A stretch of DNA of 64,000 nucleotides from Mesorhabditis belari (Eukaryota > Nematoda > Chromadorea > Rhabditida > Rhabditidae), in the NCBI GenBank assembly GCA_958450365.1, contig CAUEEP010000737.1:3027501-3091500 (forward strand). Direction: 5' to 3'. Numbering within the stretch: position 1 is the stretch's first letter; every line of letters begins with the position of its first letter. The notes under the pieces are model-generated. The model was not told where the DNA came from. It made no database searches and was given only the letters and a program-made list of their open reading frames with translations. This document shows positions 1 through 12,300 of this stretch, piece by piece. The position numbers and the translations under genes are program-made.

Positions 1-115
1 TAGGTATTTTACTTCAAACTTTTTAATATTGAGTAGTGTGTATTTTTAGAAGAAAATTTAAAACGGCAAAATAATTTTTGAATTACTCTATAGCGCATTA
101 TATTTTTGCATTTAG

Positions 116-238
116 ACAGCCCATCCTTCACCGTTGAGTTGTCATCGAGGTTTCACAGGGAGCCGATGTTTCTCGAGAGCCAACCAGGCATTGAAAGATC
201 ACGGGATGAAGCCGATCGATTGGAATAATTTGCCTTAA
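116..238 (+). CDS. Uracil-DNA glycosylase, terminal exon of a second copy (partial)
   Basis: An open terminal exon follows a TTTAG acceptor at 111-115 and encodes 40 residues plus a stop. It opens with TAHPSPLS, the conserved leucine-loop region of family-1 uracil-DNA glycosylases, whose His is catalytic, and ends [10 protein letters not shown]. It aligns almost base for base with the last exon of the complete gene at 54112-54234. It differs at about five residues (for example CHRGF against CYRGF), so it is a paralogue. The match runs upstream through the intron to base 1, so the rest of this copy should lie left of the window. Whether that copy is complete cannot be seen. Confidence 0.8.
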   Translation, partial: TAHPSPLSCHRGFTGSRCFSRANQALKDHGMKPIDWNNLP

Positions 239-492
239 AAAATTTTCTAGTCGGAATTTCATTGGTATTTGTTAAACAAATTTGTTTTCTTTTTGTACAG
301 TGTGTGTGCACAACTCTCAGTTTATCCACTTTCTGCTCAATTTGATCTCATTTTGCCTTATTTGTTAAAAAAGTTTATTTCGAATAATTAGTAATCACAA
401 CTGAGAATCAATGAGAATCAAAAATCAATACATCAAGTAAGTGAGTAATGTTGAGAGAATCGTTGCACCTAAGAGGAAAACATCGATAATTA

Positions 493-3400
493 TTAGTGAG
501 TTTTGTGAATTGATGAGGCAATTCGTTCAATCGTTCGATTCTCCCCAATAATCGCTCCTCTTTCGCCAGTCGTCGCCTCAACTTTACCTACGATCCACGC
601 CGGGAAACCGTCCAGCTGAAAATCTTGCATAAGATGCATTACTTTTAAATCTGGTAGCCTGGTGTAGAACGTTTCAAGTATAAGAAAAAGAACCAAATTT
701 TGAAAGATATCCACTTTGGTTTCCGAAACTTTAGACTACTTCAACACTTGTAGCTTTTAGCTTGCCTAGCTATTGAAGTTAAGAATTGGAATATGCTAAC
801 TCCGATTTACCGTTTCGATCTCCTTCTTGTAGGCAAGCGCATCAGCCTCAGAAAGTGCAATCAAAAGACCGCCCGAGGTTTCGGCTGAGGTTCCTGAATC
901 GTTTGTATGGTTTTCGTTGACATGTGCTTTCTAACGTACATTTGTAAACTAGCGGTTAAACTACAGTAATCCCTTGTAAGCTCTTGGATAAAATATAGTA
1001 ATCGAATCGATCTCCTACCCGAGAACAAATTGAAGCCATTCCCATTGGGCATCTTTAACGCGATCTCATCCATGTACTCGACAATCGGCAGATGATCGAT
1101 CACGAAACGGACCTTGAAATAGATGATAACAGAAATTTGGACATTTCTTGACTAATACTAAATGTAATTTGACCATGACTAAATAATATTTTAGTTAGCT
1201 TTTTGAACTACAAGATGTATAAGATTCACCTGTGCTTGCTGAGCTCGAGCCAAGTTGTCGGCATGACCTAAGATTTTATCGTTGTAAAATTGTTGACAAA
1301 TCCCAAATGACAAATCCCAATGTTTCCCCTCATCAAAATCACAAATCATTACCAAGTAGCCCAAATCCGGTGACATCGGTGGATGCGTGAGCGTGGTGTT
1401 TGTGGAGGAGACGAGCCGCGTTTCGATTCAAACGACACATTTGCATGGTCACCTAGGTTAGAGAGTTCGGGAATTCTGCAATCTGATCAAATAGTTTGGC
1501 CAGGCGCTTGAAACTTTTTGAGAATTCGGTGCCAATGCACTTAGGGAGATCGAATTTGCATTTATGCTGTTTAAACCATTTCTCTTTTTCTAAGCTGTGC
1601 GAAAAATAGCTGTCATTCGAGGTAACATTCTTACTGTTAGCCCGACCTTGGCATTAGATAAATAAGAAGTTACCTAGAAGTAAGAATGCTACCTAGAATG
1701 ACAGCTATTAACCCAATCGTGGCATAAAATGTGCACGATTTATCTCTCCATAAATTAGAAATTTCACAAAACTGATTCACTAGTGGCATAAAGAGTTTTT
1801 TTTTTTTGAAGCTCTAATAATCTCTAATGATAAATGATATCATTTTATGCCACGATTGGGTTACTAGCTGTCATTCTAAGTAACATTCTTTCTGTTAGCC
1901 CGATCTTGGCATTAGTAGAATTGGTAGAACCTTGGCTAATAGTAGAATGTTACAAGTTAAAAGCTTATTACAACATTTACAATGTTAAAAAAGTGAAAAA
2001 AAAATGAAGTGAAAGGCTTGAATGCAAATTCGATCCCCTAAATGAGCGAAAATTGCTGATTTGAGATAAACTTCAAAAATTTCTCCCAATCTACTCGAAG
2101 TTTAGATTCGAGATCTAGATAATCTATAAAATATCTGTTTACAAGATATATCTAGCACAAATATTCCCTAGTTTTTCTCGTACCTGTTGAAATGCTTTTA
2201 CAATCCTCTCCCCATCCAATCCGAGCTCCTCAACGCGACCGTTTTTCTTCTTCAACCACTCGTACGAGTTCACAGAAACCTGGAAATGTTTAAAAAATTT
2301 AAAAAAATTAAGTAAATCATATTTCACGATTTTCTTAATATAAAGAAGTTACGGCTTTTCTTTTTGCACAAACCTGTCCGCCAATCGGTTTCGTCAAGAG
2401 GAGAACGTCGCCCGGTTTCGCCTTGTCAACGCTAAAAATTCATGAATTCATTTCGATTTAATTTCGATGAATTCATCAAGAACGAATTTCAGTTTTCGTT
2501 TTTCAAACATGTCATTCTTAATTTTCAATCATTTTTCTTTACCGAATAATCTCCTCATCGGTGGCCACACTCGACGCCACGCCGCCGAGCAAAAGCCACG
2601 GGCACCGAACCTAGAAAATTTAAAATTTTCATCTAGAATTTCAAAATTTCCATTTACCGTTTGTCCCCCGCGCACTTTGGTGCCAGCCAAATCGGCATTG
2701 TCCTGAAAAATTGCTTTGAGGAAAAATGAAAAAAATTTCGGAGCTCCTGGACTTCTTCCCCAGTGGAACCCAATTTTTATCTTCAAAATTTCAGCTTTGA
2801 AATCGAATCCTAATTACCGTATTTATTCTAGGAGAAGCGTATGCGCTTCTATTTTTCAATAGCTAAAAAATTGATTCAATAGTTCGTAGAAAGAAAACTT
2901 TTAGGTAAAATTCAATTAAAAACAAATTAAAGCTGTTTCTACCTAATTGCAAGAAAAAAACATCAAAATTGCCCTTGCTTATGCAAAACAAATGATAAAG
3001 AATGCAAATTTTTCTCAAGGAAATGTCTTATAAACCTTCTTAAAGTCGCAAAATTCGGTGAATTCAATCTACTAAGCTGAACATCCATATTTATTGCTTC
3101 TATTAGAATAAATATGGTATAAGGAAGCAAGTATTGAACAATTTAGTTTGCACCTTGTTTTTCGCGGGTTTTCAATATCTCCCGGAAACTTGCCTAACCT
3201 TGAATCCCTGCATGAACTGCCCGATGATGATGTCTCGCTCTTTATCAGCCAAATCGACAGCCACCTGAAAAAATGTCGATTTTGTAATTCAAGTGTTTTT
3301 ATTTCTCTTAAAGCCAATACTTGTACTTCTTTCAATTCAACTTTTCCCAAAACTTACCCCGAGCAACATCAACATGTTGTCGCACTCGGAAACGCCCATC

Positions 3401-4084
3401 GCGTACAAATCGGAAAGCACGTTGGCGGCGGTGATTCGTCCCTAGAATCAAAAAAAGCTTTAGGCTTGAAAATTTAGAATCCACCATCAAATACGGATCA
3501 TCGACAAGTGGATAGAAGAAATCCGTCGTCTGCACAAGGTTAAGTCCTTTATGGCGAAGCGGGATCACACAACTGTCCAATCCGATGCCTAGATTGGGGA
3601 ATTGGATTAGAAAATTAATCTTTTGAAAGATAAAACGATTTAAACAATTTCTACAACAACAAAATTTTTAGCCTAATTTCTCAAAAATCTAGACAGCCTC
3701 ATGTTCATCCGTATCTCAATTTTCCGTCACTCACCCACTCCAGCATCACTGTCAATGACCACATCTTCACCAAAAGTCTTCAGCAACTCGAGAAGGGCCT
3801 GGAAAATCTAGCTTTTTTAATTTCATAAAATCAGTTGCAGATTATCTCTCTGAATTTGTAATCGGTTTTAAAAATTCACTTAAGTCTAGCTTAAGTGAAT
3901 CTTTATCTTGAGAAAATGGCAAAGTGTTTTGAAATTTTATATAACCCACCGCTCTCGGCACTTTGCATCCACATCCTTTCATAGCGGTGAGTTTCGTGAG
4001 CACGAAATCCGACGAGAGCCCATGTTCTTCAGGATTGAAACCGGCCAGCACCCTCTCAACCACCGAAAGTGCCGGTGTCGTCAT
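493..4084 (-). CDS. seld-1: Selenophosphate synthetase (selenide, water dikinase)
   Basis: Makes selenophosphate from selenide and ATP, the selenium donor for selenocysteine synthesis in the cytosol. Fourteen exons close in frame to 385 residues, close to family length: 4084-3950, 3798-3735, 3588-3485, 3441-3358, 3264-3199, 2702-2658, 2610-2543, 2431-2374, 2279-2184, 1452-1353, 1267-1230, 1112-1019, 893-811, 615-493. The N-terminus carries the active-site loop [10 protein letters not shown] with Cys where some animal enzymes have Sec or Thr, so catalysis without selenocysteine is expected. Later hallmarks are [59 protein letters not shown] and SAETSGGLL. The start follows a splice-like ACTTTAG eight bases before ATG, consistent with SL trans-splicing. 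The intron before exon 10 is long (2183-1453) and holds a transposon-like insertion. Confidence 0.93.
1711..1861. mobile_element. Short TIR element (TA target) in a seld intron
   Basis: About 21 bp terminal inverted repeats (ACCCAATCGTGGCATAAAAT and its complement) flank roughly 110 bp of AT-rich sequence. A TA lies on each side, as for Tc1/mariner-type MITEs. It sits beside a second imperfect inverted repeat (about 1608-1709) whose start is repeated directly after the element (about 1865-1910). No coding capacity. Confidence 0.6.
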
Positions 4085-4925
4085 TTCCTTCTAAAGTTTT
4101 TCAAAATTTGAGTAACTGGTAAAGCGGGGAATAGGCTTGAAATAAGAGATTAAATGTAAACAAAAACCCCGGCATTTTTGTCTCTGTTCATAGTTTGTAG
4201 TGGCGGGGGAAAGACTATGAAAAGCAGAAAAAACAAAACAAGATGAGAAACACATCTGCCCAGCACAAAGAACGATCAGGCAAATCGCACGGACAAGACC
4301 GCCATGACAAAATCAAATCAATGCTATCAACATTTCCATCTCGCAAAACTATGTGCTGCTGGCAAAACCGACAATTCTCCAAGGAATTGATCGTTTTTGT
4401 ACTAACAAACTGACAATGCATTAAAGAACGATCACGTTTTATTCTGACCCATAATGTATAGCGGTGACATCAAAAAGTGCACATTTGCCGGGGGAAAATC
4501 AACTAAAGATTAGCCAGAATTACACGATGAACGCAATAAAAGACGAAAAAGAACGAACCAGTAAACAAATAGAATGACATTAAAAGCATGTATCGATGAA
4601 AATCCGAGGATCAACACGTAACAAAATTGGGAACGCAATTGGAATGATCGAGATAAAGAATAGAGATTTAGGCTAGACATTACATGAGAAAAAGACTATT
4701 GGGAACTAGAGGGAATTTGTTATAAACCTTATAAAAAGGACAATTTGACCAAAAAATATACATTTGGTGAGAACTCGGAAAATTTTGAAAATGATATGTA
4801 GAGACAAATGAACAAGAGAAAATATGATGAGCAATATGCAAGAGCAAATGCAACGAGAAAGAAACCGAAGAAATTCTATTACACAACAAATAAATTGATT
4901 CTGGCGTTCGGTACTTTGTGGTTGA
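4085..4925. other. Intergenic region between seld and the Myt1-like kinase
   Basis: AT-rich sequence between the 5' end of the selenophosphate synthetase and the 3' end of the kinase; both genes read leftward. Short ORFs here show no conserved motif and splice structure is absent. It should contain the synthetase promoter and the kinase 3' UTR. No repeat was recognised. Confidence 0.5.
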
Positions 4926-7900
4926 CTAATGACCGTTGGGTAGAGCTGATCCGGATCGCTCAAACAACTAAAGGAAAAGTGTTTATTTTTATTTGGGTTA
5001 AACTCACTAACCTCACGATAAGAAGCTAGACGAGGTGAGCGACGAGTGCCCATTTGACGTTGTTGTGCAACTCGACGACGCCCTCCCCTCATGCGATTAA
5101 TCGTTCTAAAATCAAAAATTAATAAAGAAAATGGCGTTAATCAAAACTCACACATCATCAGAGGTGTCAATATCATCAAGCATGGAGAAGTCCAACTTTG
5201 GAATTGGGCTTTTCAATCCTTTCTCGCGCAATGGTACTCGAGGCTTCGAGCGCAGACTGTTTGGTGCCGAAAGCGATGTGATTGGCAGGCAGGAAAAGAA
5301 GTCGTCTTCCAAGTCGGCATCATCAAAAGCGAGACGATTATGTTGGTAGTTTTCCGTCTTCCCCCAATCGCCAGATGCATCAAGTTCACTAAAACAGTCA
5401 AAAGTTAAATCACAAAGACAAAGAAAGTGACTAACTTTTTCTTGCGTCCTAATGGAGAATCGGTGTAAATTGGAGAGTTGCTTATAAATCTAAAGTTTTT
5501 CATTCGAAAATACACCAAGTCTAAAAAACCTTGGAGCCGTGCTTCTGTTATCACTTGATGATGAGCCAGCAGTGTCCGTATTCTCCGAAAACAGAATTGG
5601 CAGCTTACGCTTGCGATGATCATACTCGTACTCTAAAATCATGCAATGTTAGATATTCTGTCAAAAGAATTAAGCATCAATCTTATGTTTAACCGCTTAC
5701 CGTCGTCACTGAAATCGTGATCAAACTGAATTTGTCTTGGCATGACGAGACGAGGTGGTGGATCAGGCGTAGTCTAAAAAAATAAGTTCTTAACCGTTTA
5801 CGATTAAAAGACTAACCTGAGGCTTTTGTTCATTATGACCAACAACCTTTTGATATGGAGATGTGTGCATGCTGATTTCATTCTTCTTCTTGACAATTGC
5901 ATTCTGAAAATAACTACTAAGTCAATCAACGGGAATTCCAAACTTTTGCAGTAATAAAAGGTGTAAAGCAGCAGTGAAGAAAGGCCAGTATGTACAAATA
6001 GAATGTTCCCATGTATGTCCGAATGGCGATACGCTATAAAAATAGCTTAGTGGATTCAGGAAACTGGTGTAGTTTAAGTTCTTTGCAGAAAAATAAAACC
6101 CACTGTGTTAATCATTTGTTGGTGTATCCGACGAAAGAGTAGCTTTGAACTGTATTGCTTCAGGAGTTCGCTTGTCGATGGTCTGTTGAGGTGATTGGCA
6201 TCAAGCATCGAGAATATCAGCGAGCGCAAATCAGAGCCGAGATCTAAACCAAGAATTTTCATAACACAAGATTGGGAAAACGTACTCTTCAAAAAGCGTT
6301 CTGGAATGTTTCCATTGCGAATACTGTGCCATGCATCACCTTGACTCGGCAAGTCCAGATCGGTACCAACCTATAAAGATTTATTAGATTATGCTGACCA
6401 AAAGTCAAGCTACCTCCAGCAAAGTGATTCCCAAGCAGAAAATATCTGCAGCCTTTGTAGGTCCATGATTCAAAACCTAAAGAAAAGTTTGGAAAAGGAT
6501 TATTTAACAAACAAGTATACCTCAGGGGCCAAATACTTGCTGTCGCCTTCATCGTAAGTTAGCGTTTTGTCCTTGACCAAGTCGAATATCAGTCCAAAGT
6601 CGCCGAGCTTGAAGATTGTGTCCTTTGTGATGAAGATGTTTTCCGGTTTGACATCAAGATGAATGAGATTTCTTTGATGAAGTTCGTCCAAGGCCATCAC
6701 GATATCCGCAAACACTGTCCATATCACCGATTGTGAGATCTCGTGCTTTCTCAGGATGTAGTCAAACAACGATTCCTCACAAAGTTCCGTCTAGAAACAA
6801 CACAATAATTGAACTAGACTAAAAATGCTTACTTGTATAAAGAGTCGTCCGCGCTCCTCCCATGCTTTGATGAATTCCACCAAGTTGTTGTGTTTGGGCA
6901 GCTTCTCATGTTTGTAAACCTCTCTAAACAAATAAAAATCGATGTTTCGAATTTACACTAAAGTCACCTCAACTTCAGCTCACGGTCTGCCTTTGCTTTG
7001 TATGGATTAAGAGCAATCTTAATCGCATATGCTTTGCCATCATCAAGCGAAACTGCTCTTACAACCTAAAAGTAATCAAGTTACTGGTAAAAGTGATAAC
7101 TAAGAACCTCTCCAAAAGACCCTTCGCCAATTTTCCTTTCCACTCGGAAGCATTGCTCAAAGAAAGAAACGTTGCGATTTGTTGGATCGTAGACATTTGT
7201 AGTGTCCATCACTAAAAAGATAAGTTTAGCAATTACGGACGTAACTTTCAAACTTACGCATTTGTTGAAGAACATCCTCGTTTTTTTCCTTGAAAGTGAC
7301 CAATCTGGGTGGCTCTTGAGCAAATCTAAAAGAAACAAAGTTAAACTAAATGCAAGATGTTTTACCTTCTTGAAGTTTTGTTCTTGTAGAGTGGCGGAGC
7401 GGTTTGCGTGTGTCTGAAAGGCATCGATCCATAGCCGCTGTACATCGGCGTCATCTTTCCCTAAAATTAAAAATTCAAGAGTAAGTCGACTGCCGAACGT
7501 CAATTTTTTGGCTTGCAATCAAATTAACCCAAATTTGCTCAATAAAAACGTAGTATAGGCTCATTATGTCGCACACTAACGGAAAGATATCTAAAGGTCT
7601 TATAAAATCTAGTCATTGCTCATACAACATTTTCATATAGTTAAACCAAAAAACCAAATCCGAACCCGGTGCGCTACTACACTTAGGGGGAGAGGGCAAA
7701 ATTATAGTGACCGTTTTTGATGAGTTAATTGCTTTGTTTTTCAACTTTTTCTAGGGTAATCAGTCGCGCTGAATCGAATGGTGACATTTGCAAAGCGTTT
7801 ATGAGAACTTGAGCTAATATTTGTCTGTTTAAAAGTCACGTGTCGCCATGTGGTATCTATTGAAAGGGCGACAGCGTTACCGAGCCTGAAGCTATATAAA

Positions 7901-8180
7901 ACTCTTAAATTTAGACTAAAAAATCGAAACAAAACGGGAAATGGAATACAAGACGTGAAATCTAAGCGTTATTAAAGACTTTGGTACTTCGGAAAATTGG
8001 GAATTGGCCTCGAGAGGCGAGAAAACGGTCACTAAAAATTTTGTCCCTCATAAGTGTAGTAGTACCACTAACCCTCTCTCTTTTTGTCGACAAAACCGAA
8101 TCCATAAACATCGGTCCAGGCGGCGGCGAGCTGAACGAGCTTATTGGCGGTCCGGTTTGGGTAGGTGGAGAATACTCCAT
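4926..8180 (-). CDS. wee-1.3: Membrane-associated inhibitory CDK kinase (Myt1 / WEE-1.3 type)
   Basis: Dual-specificity kinase that phosphorylates the ATP-loop residues of CDK1 to hold it inactive. Eighteen exons close in frame to 633 residues: 8180-8073, 7460-7366, 7325-7258, 7211-7108, 7065-6968, 6923-6833, 6790-6521, 6476-6414, 6370-6286, 6243-6104, 6033-5944, 5903-5817, 5773-5701, 5632-5530, 5489-5436, 5388-5152, 5105-5012, 4967-4926. The N-terminus is Pro/Ser-rich. The kinase domain has GEGSFGE (about 119-125), YAIK (Lys141), the Wee1-family loop HLDVKPEN (232-239), GDFG (Asp252) and APE (about 276). A hydrophobic stretch at about 381-400 (TYMGTFYLYILAFLHCC) matches the Myt1 membrane anchor after the kinase domain. 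The acidic and basic C-terminal tail resembles the regulatory tail of the family. The start follows GTTTCAG. The tail exons are the least certain. Confidence 0.88.
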
Positions 8181-9363
8181 TCTATCTGAAACACATAAAA
8201 TTAGGATTTAGATGTGTAAGCAAGAAAATGAAAAAGAACTAGTAAAAAAACGAAGATCAAATAAATGTGAATGGTCAAGAAATAAGCGTCAAAAGGGAGG
8301 TACTGTGTAGTTTCAAAACATCTGCCGTCAATTTCCCGTTCATTCGCGCGTTTTTTGGTGCAATTACACTGACTGATAAGGCAAACTAAAGGAAGAAAGC
8401 AACAATAATTGTTAATCGTAAAGATGTTAATTGTAACGCGAACTTGTGAGAAAGATACTTGGAAGATGCAAGAAATGCATTAACGTGAAAACCATTTTTG
8501 AGTGTCCCGCCTTTGTTGCCGCTTCTGTACACTTATTACTCGAAACGGTGCAATGGTGGCGGCGCTTGAGAACTAATTTCTTGTGGGTGTAATTGTTTTT
8601 ACGGGTTTGGACCAGAAAAAACGAAGTGAATAGGGTTTTTAACTTCTCTTTGTTGAAATCTTATCAATCAGCACTTGGTCAGGGCTATTTAAGGCTTTTG
8701 TTTCAACTTTAAAGCAAGAGCATCAAAAACCTTTGACTAAATGAGAAAAAATGACAGAAAGTTGCGAACCGTAAACTTGCTTATCGATAATATCTATACA
8801 AACGGCATGCTCATGTTTGACCGTTCAGATCTCTGTTTCTAGAACAGCTATCAATATGCAAATTGTTTCGTTGGAAAGTCAAGAATTTCAGCTTTTGATT
8901 GTTATTTTATACAGGTTTATACTATTTGATTGCTATTTTATGCTATGGGGGCTTTTAATGTGTGCTTCACATCATAAACCTTATCGATACTTATCGATAT
9001 TTGAGTATCGATAAGTATTGATAAGCTTTTTAATGCACTTGCTTATGAGAATTTGCTATTTATAAAGTAGCAATCAAAAGCTGACATTCTTGGCTTTCCA
9101 ATGAAACAATTTTCAGCTTGATAGCTGTTCTAGAAACAGAGACCTAAACGGTCAAACATGAGTTTGCCATTTGTATCGATAATATCGATAAGCCAGTCCA
9201 GCGAACCGTTCGCTTTCAAATCTCTTTTTATTAATTGACAATATCAGTCAATGACTGAATATCCTTAATTAAGAGTAAATCTGCATTAGTCTTATAAATA
9301 ATGAATAGTTTTTGAGAATTTTGAGCTCTTGTTATAGTCTTATTTTTTGAACAATACCTTCAG
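8181..9363. promoter_or_regulatory. Divergent intergenic region, kinase / phosphorylase kinase beta
   Basis: The kinase starts leftward at 8180 and the phosphorylase kinase gene starts rightward at 9364, so both promoters should lie here. No specific promoter element could be called. About a third of it is the fold-back element at 8779-9193; the rest is AT-rich and unique by eye. Confidence 0.5.
8779..9193. mobile_element. Fold-back MITE-like element
   Basis: Long imperfect inverted repeat. The left arm (from CTTATCGATAATAT through TGACCGTTCAGATCTCTG and CTAGAACAGCTATCAA) is repeated in reverse complement at 9040-9193. Arms are roughly 120 bp with scattered differences. The centre contains further ATCGATA palindromes around 8990-9015. 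No ORF of note. Confidence 0.65.
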
Positions 9364-12300
9364 ATGGCTTCCGTAAGCTTGAGCAGGCGTCGACAGCGTC
9401 CCACCGGGAGTAATCTAAAGTTGCGCCGGCTCACGCAAGCCTATTTGGCACCACTGCGCAATGTTTCCCCGTCGCAGGCGAGTGTCGTCTCGAAAATGGA
9501 TCAAATCTATGAACTGGGTGAGTGAGAAAGGCAAAAAAAAGAGTTAGCCACTAAAACTAAACTTGATTTCAGTGGAATACCTGGTTCTCGACGAGCAAAG
9601 TGTGACGAGTGGCCTCTTTCCTCGATATTCGAAAGACAAAGATGTTGGCTATGTGAAAGACAGCATTTATGCGGCACTCGCTTGCTGGGCTTGTTCCATC
9701 GCATACAAGTGAGTGAATATAGGGAAACAGTGACTGTAAACCTTTGAGTCAAAGAGGAAAAGCTACTGCAACTTACAGTCCTTAAACATTGAGATTTTAG
9801 AAGATTGGATGATGACCGTGGAAGAGAAACAGAATTGCGGCAAACTGCCGTAAAAACAATGAGAGGAATTCTCTTCTCGTGGATGCAACAAGCAGAAATG
9901 GTAATCTTTCTACAAAAGCTATTGGATGGTTCAAAAATTTGAGCAAAATAAAACCCTTTGAGTATGAAAAAAAACAAATTGAACCTACAAAAGCTATTGG
10001 ATGGCTCAAAAATCCTTTTTGAGATTCCATTCCAATTCCATTCCAATTCCAAACCAATCCAAAAATATTCAAAATCAATCCCTCTTTCCAGTTGAACAAG
10101 TTTAAATCGAACAACTCTGTCACTTTTGCTTTACACTCAAGATTCGATCTCCAGACTGGAATGACCCTCACCACACCAAATGATAAGGTACTAGATATTT
10201 TTGATGTCTAGATATTCCACCAACAAAGATGTTTAGCATTACGGTCATCTCCAAATGGATCTCGTCGCCCTGTTCATCTTAGCTATGGTGCAAATGATTG
10301 TCGCCGGGGAAAAGGTAAGAAGGAAAAATTTTTTGAAGCCAAACAACTCTAGGTAATCTATACGCAACACGAAGTGCAATTCGTGCAAAATCTCGTCTTT
10401 TACATTGAGAGAACCTATCGTACTCCGGATTTCGGTATTTGGGAGAGAGGGACGAGGTACAATAGAGGAACACCTGAGCTCCATGCGAGCAGTGTAGGCA
10501 TGGTCAAGGTAGGCTTTTGATTTTCAGCTTATTCAGATGTTAAAAGGCTTGATCAAGAAATACCATAAGACCGCTAAAAAGCTAAAAAGCTGTAAGACTA
10601 TGCATAAAAAAAAATTTCAGGCAGCCCTCGAGGCAGTGAACGGTTTCAACGTGTTTGGTTCATGCGGTACTTCGTCATCGGTGATCTACGTCGATATCGA
10701 TGGTCACAATCGAAATCGGACAACATTTGAGACAATTATTCCAAGAGAGTCTGCTTCAAAGGTTAGTCTAAAAAAGCCAGCAAGTATAGTCAAAATCTCT
10801 AAAAACCAATCCAATCCAATCCAATCCAAATCCAATTTCCATTTTAGACCACCGATGCCTCTTTATTGCTGACAGTCGGTTGGCCAGCTTTCGCCACTCA
10901 CGACTCAAAGCTCTTCAATCAATCCGTCGAAAAAGTCGTGAAACATCTTGAAGGGAAATTCGGTTTCAAGAGGTAATGGGTAAAGAAGAAGAAGAAGAAG
11001 AGGAGGAAGAAGAAGAAGAAGAAGTAGAAGGGGAAGAAGAAGAGGAAGAGGAAGAAGGGGAAGAAGAAGTAGAAGAAAGAAGTTATCACTAGCCTAAAAT
11101 TACTAAATACTAATTAAATGAACAACATTGTTTAGATTCCTTCGCGATGGATATCGAACGGAGATCGAGGACGCTTCTCGGGTTTACTATCACGAGCACG
11201 AGACTTCTCACTTTCACAACGTCGAATCGCAGTTTCCGATGTTCGTGGCAGTGATGTACATTACAGGTACATATACTAAGCTTATTGAAAATTTTGGAGC
11301 CAATAGTAAGCTTACTTACAATAGATTACTGTATATTTCGCAGTATATTACATCTAAAGCAAGTATTATCGTTAGATCTTACAAGTACTTTGATATCTGT
11401 AGTAGTAGCCAAGTACTGTACCTAGATTCAGTACTTGTTCTAGCTTGTACTGTTAAGTAACCAGTGCCAGCTTCAAATCTTTACCTCTGCTACACTACTA
11501 TAATAAAATATAGCTAATTATTTTTGATAATACTCATTGGATTTATTTTATTATAGTACCCAAATTCAGCTGTAATCCGCGGAGAATCGACAATCGCGGA
11601 AAGATATTGGGAAAAACTGCAAACACTTCTAATGGACGATGAAGATGGTTAGTTATTAAATTTTAGATTTAGATTTAGATTTAGATTTTAAATCAAAAAA
11701 AGTTACAGTACCTGGTGGAAAACTTCTACCCGAATGCTATGTGGTTGATGAATTGAGCTATCGTCAAGAGAAAGCCACTCCCAACTCCACCGAACTTTAT
11801 CCGCAAAATCCGCAAGAATTCGGGCATCATGTGTGGAGTAATTCGATCTACGTGATTGCTTTGTTGTTGCGTGAGTTTCCTTAAACCTTTCCAATCCTAA
11901 GAGGATCGCTAAATCGCTAGATAGCTTTCCAATCGCTAGATAGCTTTCCAATCGCTAGATCGCTTTCCAATCGCTAGATCGCTTTCCAATCGCTAGATAG
12001 CTTTCCAATCGCTAGATCGCTTTCCAATCGCTAGATCGCTTTCCAATCGCTAAATCCTAGACAAAAAGTAAGCAAGCAAAAGTAAGCAGAAAGTAAGTAG
12101 ATTACAGGTTCACAGATAGTTTTATCTTAGAAGAAAATCTCATATAATATTCTGGGAATTGTTTACAAGTAGTAAAGTGATGAATTTTCATTTCCAGACG
12201 AGAGTCTCCTCCATCCGGGCGATATCGATCCACTCAATCGTCACCTCCCAGCCAGTCATCGTCCAAAAATCTTCAACAAGCACAGCGCTTTTCAAGTGGA

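Noticed and set aside
4706..5092. Long hydrophobic C-terminal extension of the Myt1-like kinase by reading through the last intron
   Set aside because: A GTTAGT donor and TTTTAG acceptor give a short in-frame final exon ending at 4926, which fits the AT-rich character of the rest.
7962..8211. Independent small genes on both strands
   Set aside because: The minus-strand ORF is the first exon of the Myt1-like kinase (ends at a donor at 8073); the plus-strand ones are its shadows.
11900..12057. Regular short repeats suggesting a CRISPR-like array
   Set aside because: Units are contiguous without unique spacers and lie in a nematode intron.
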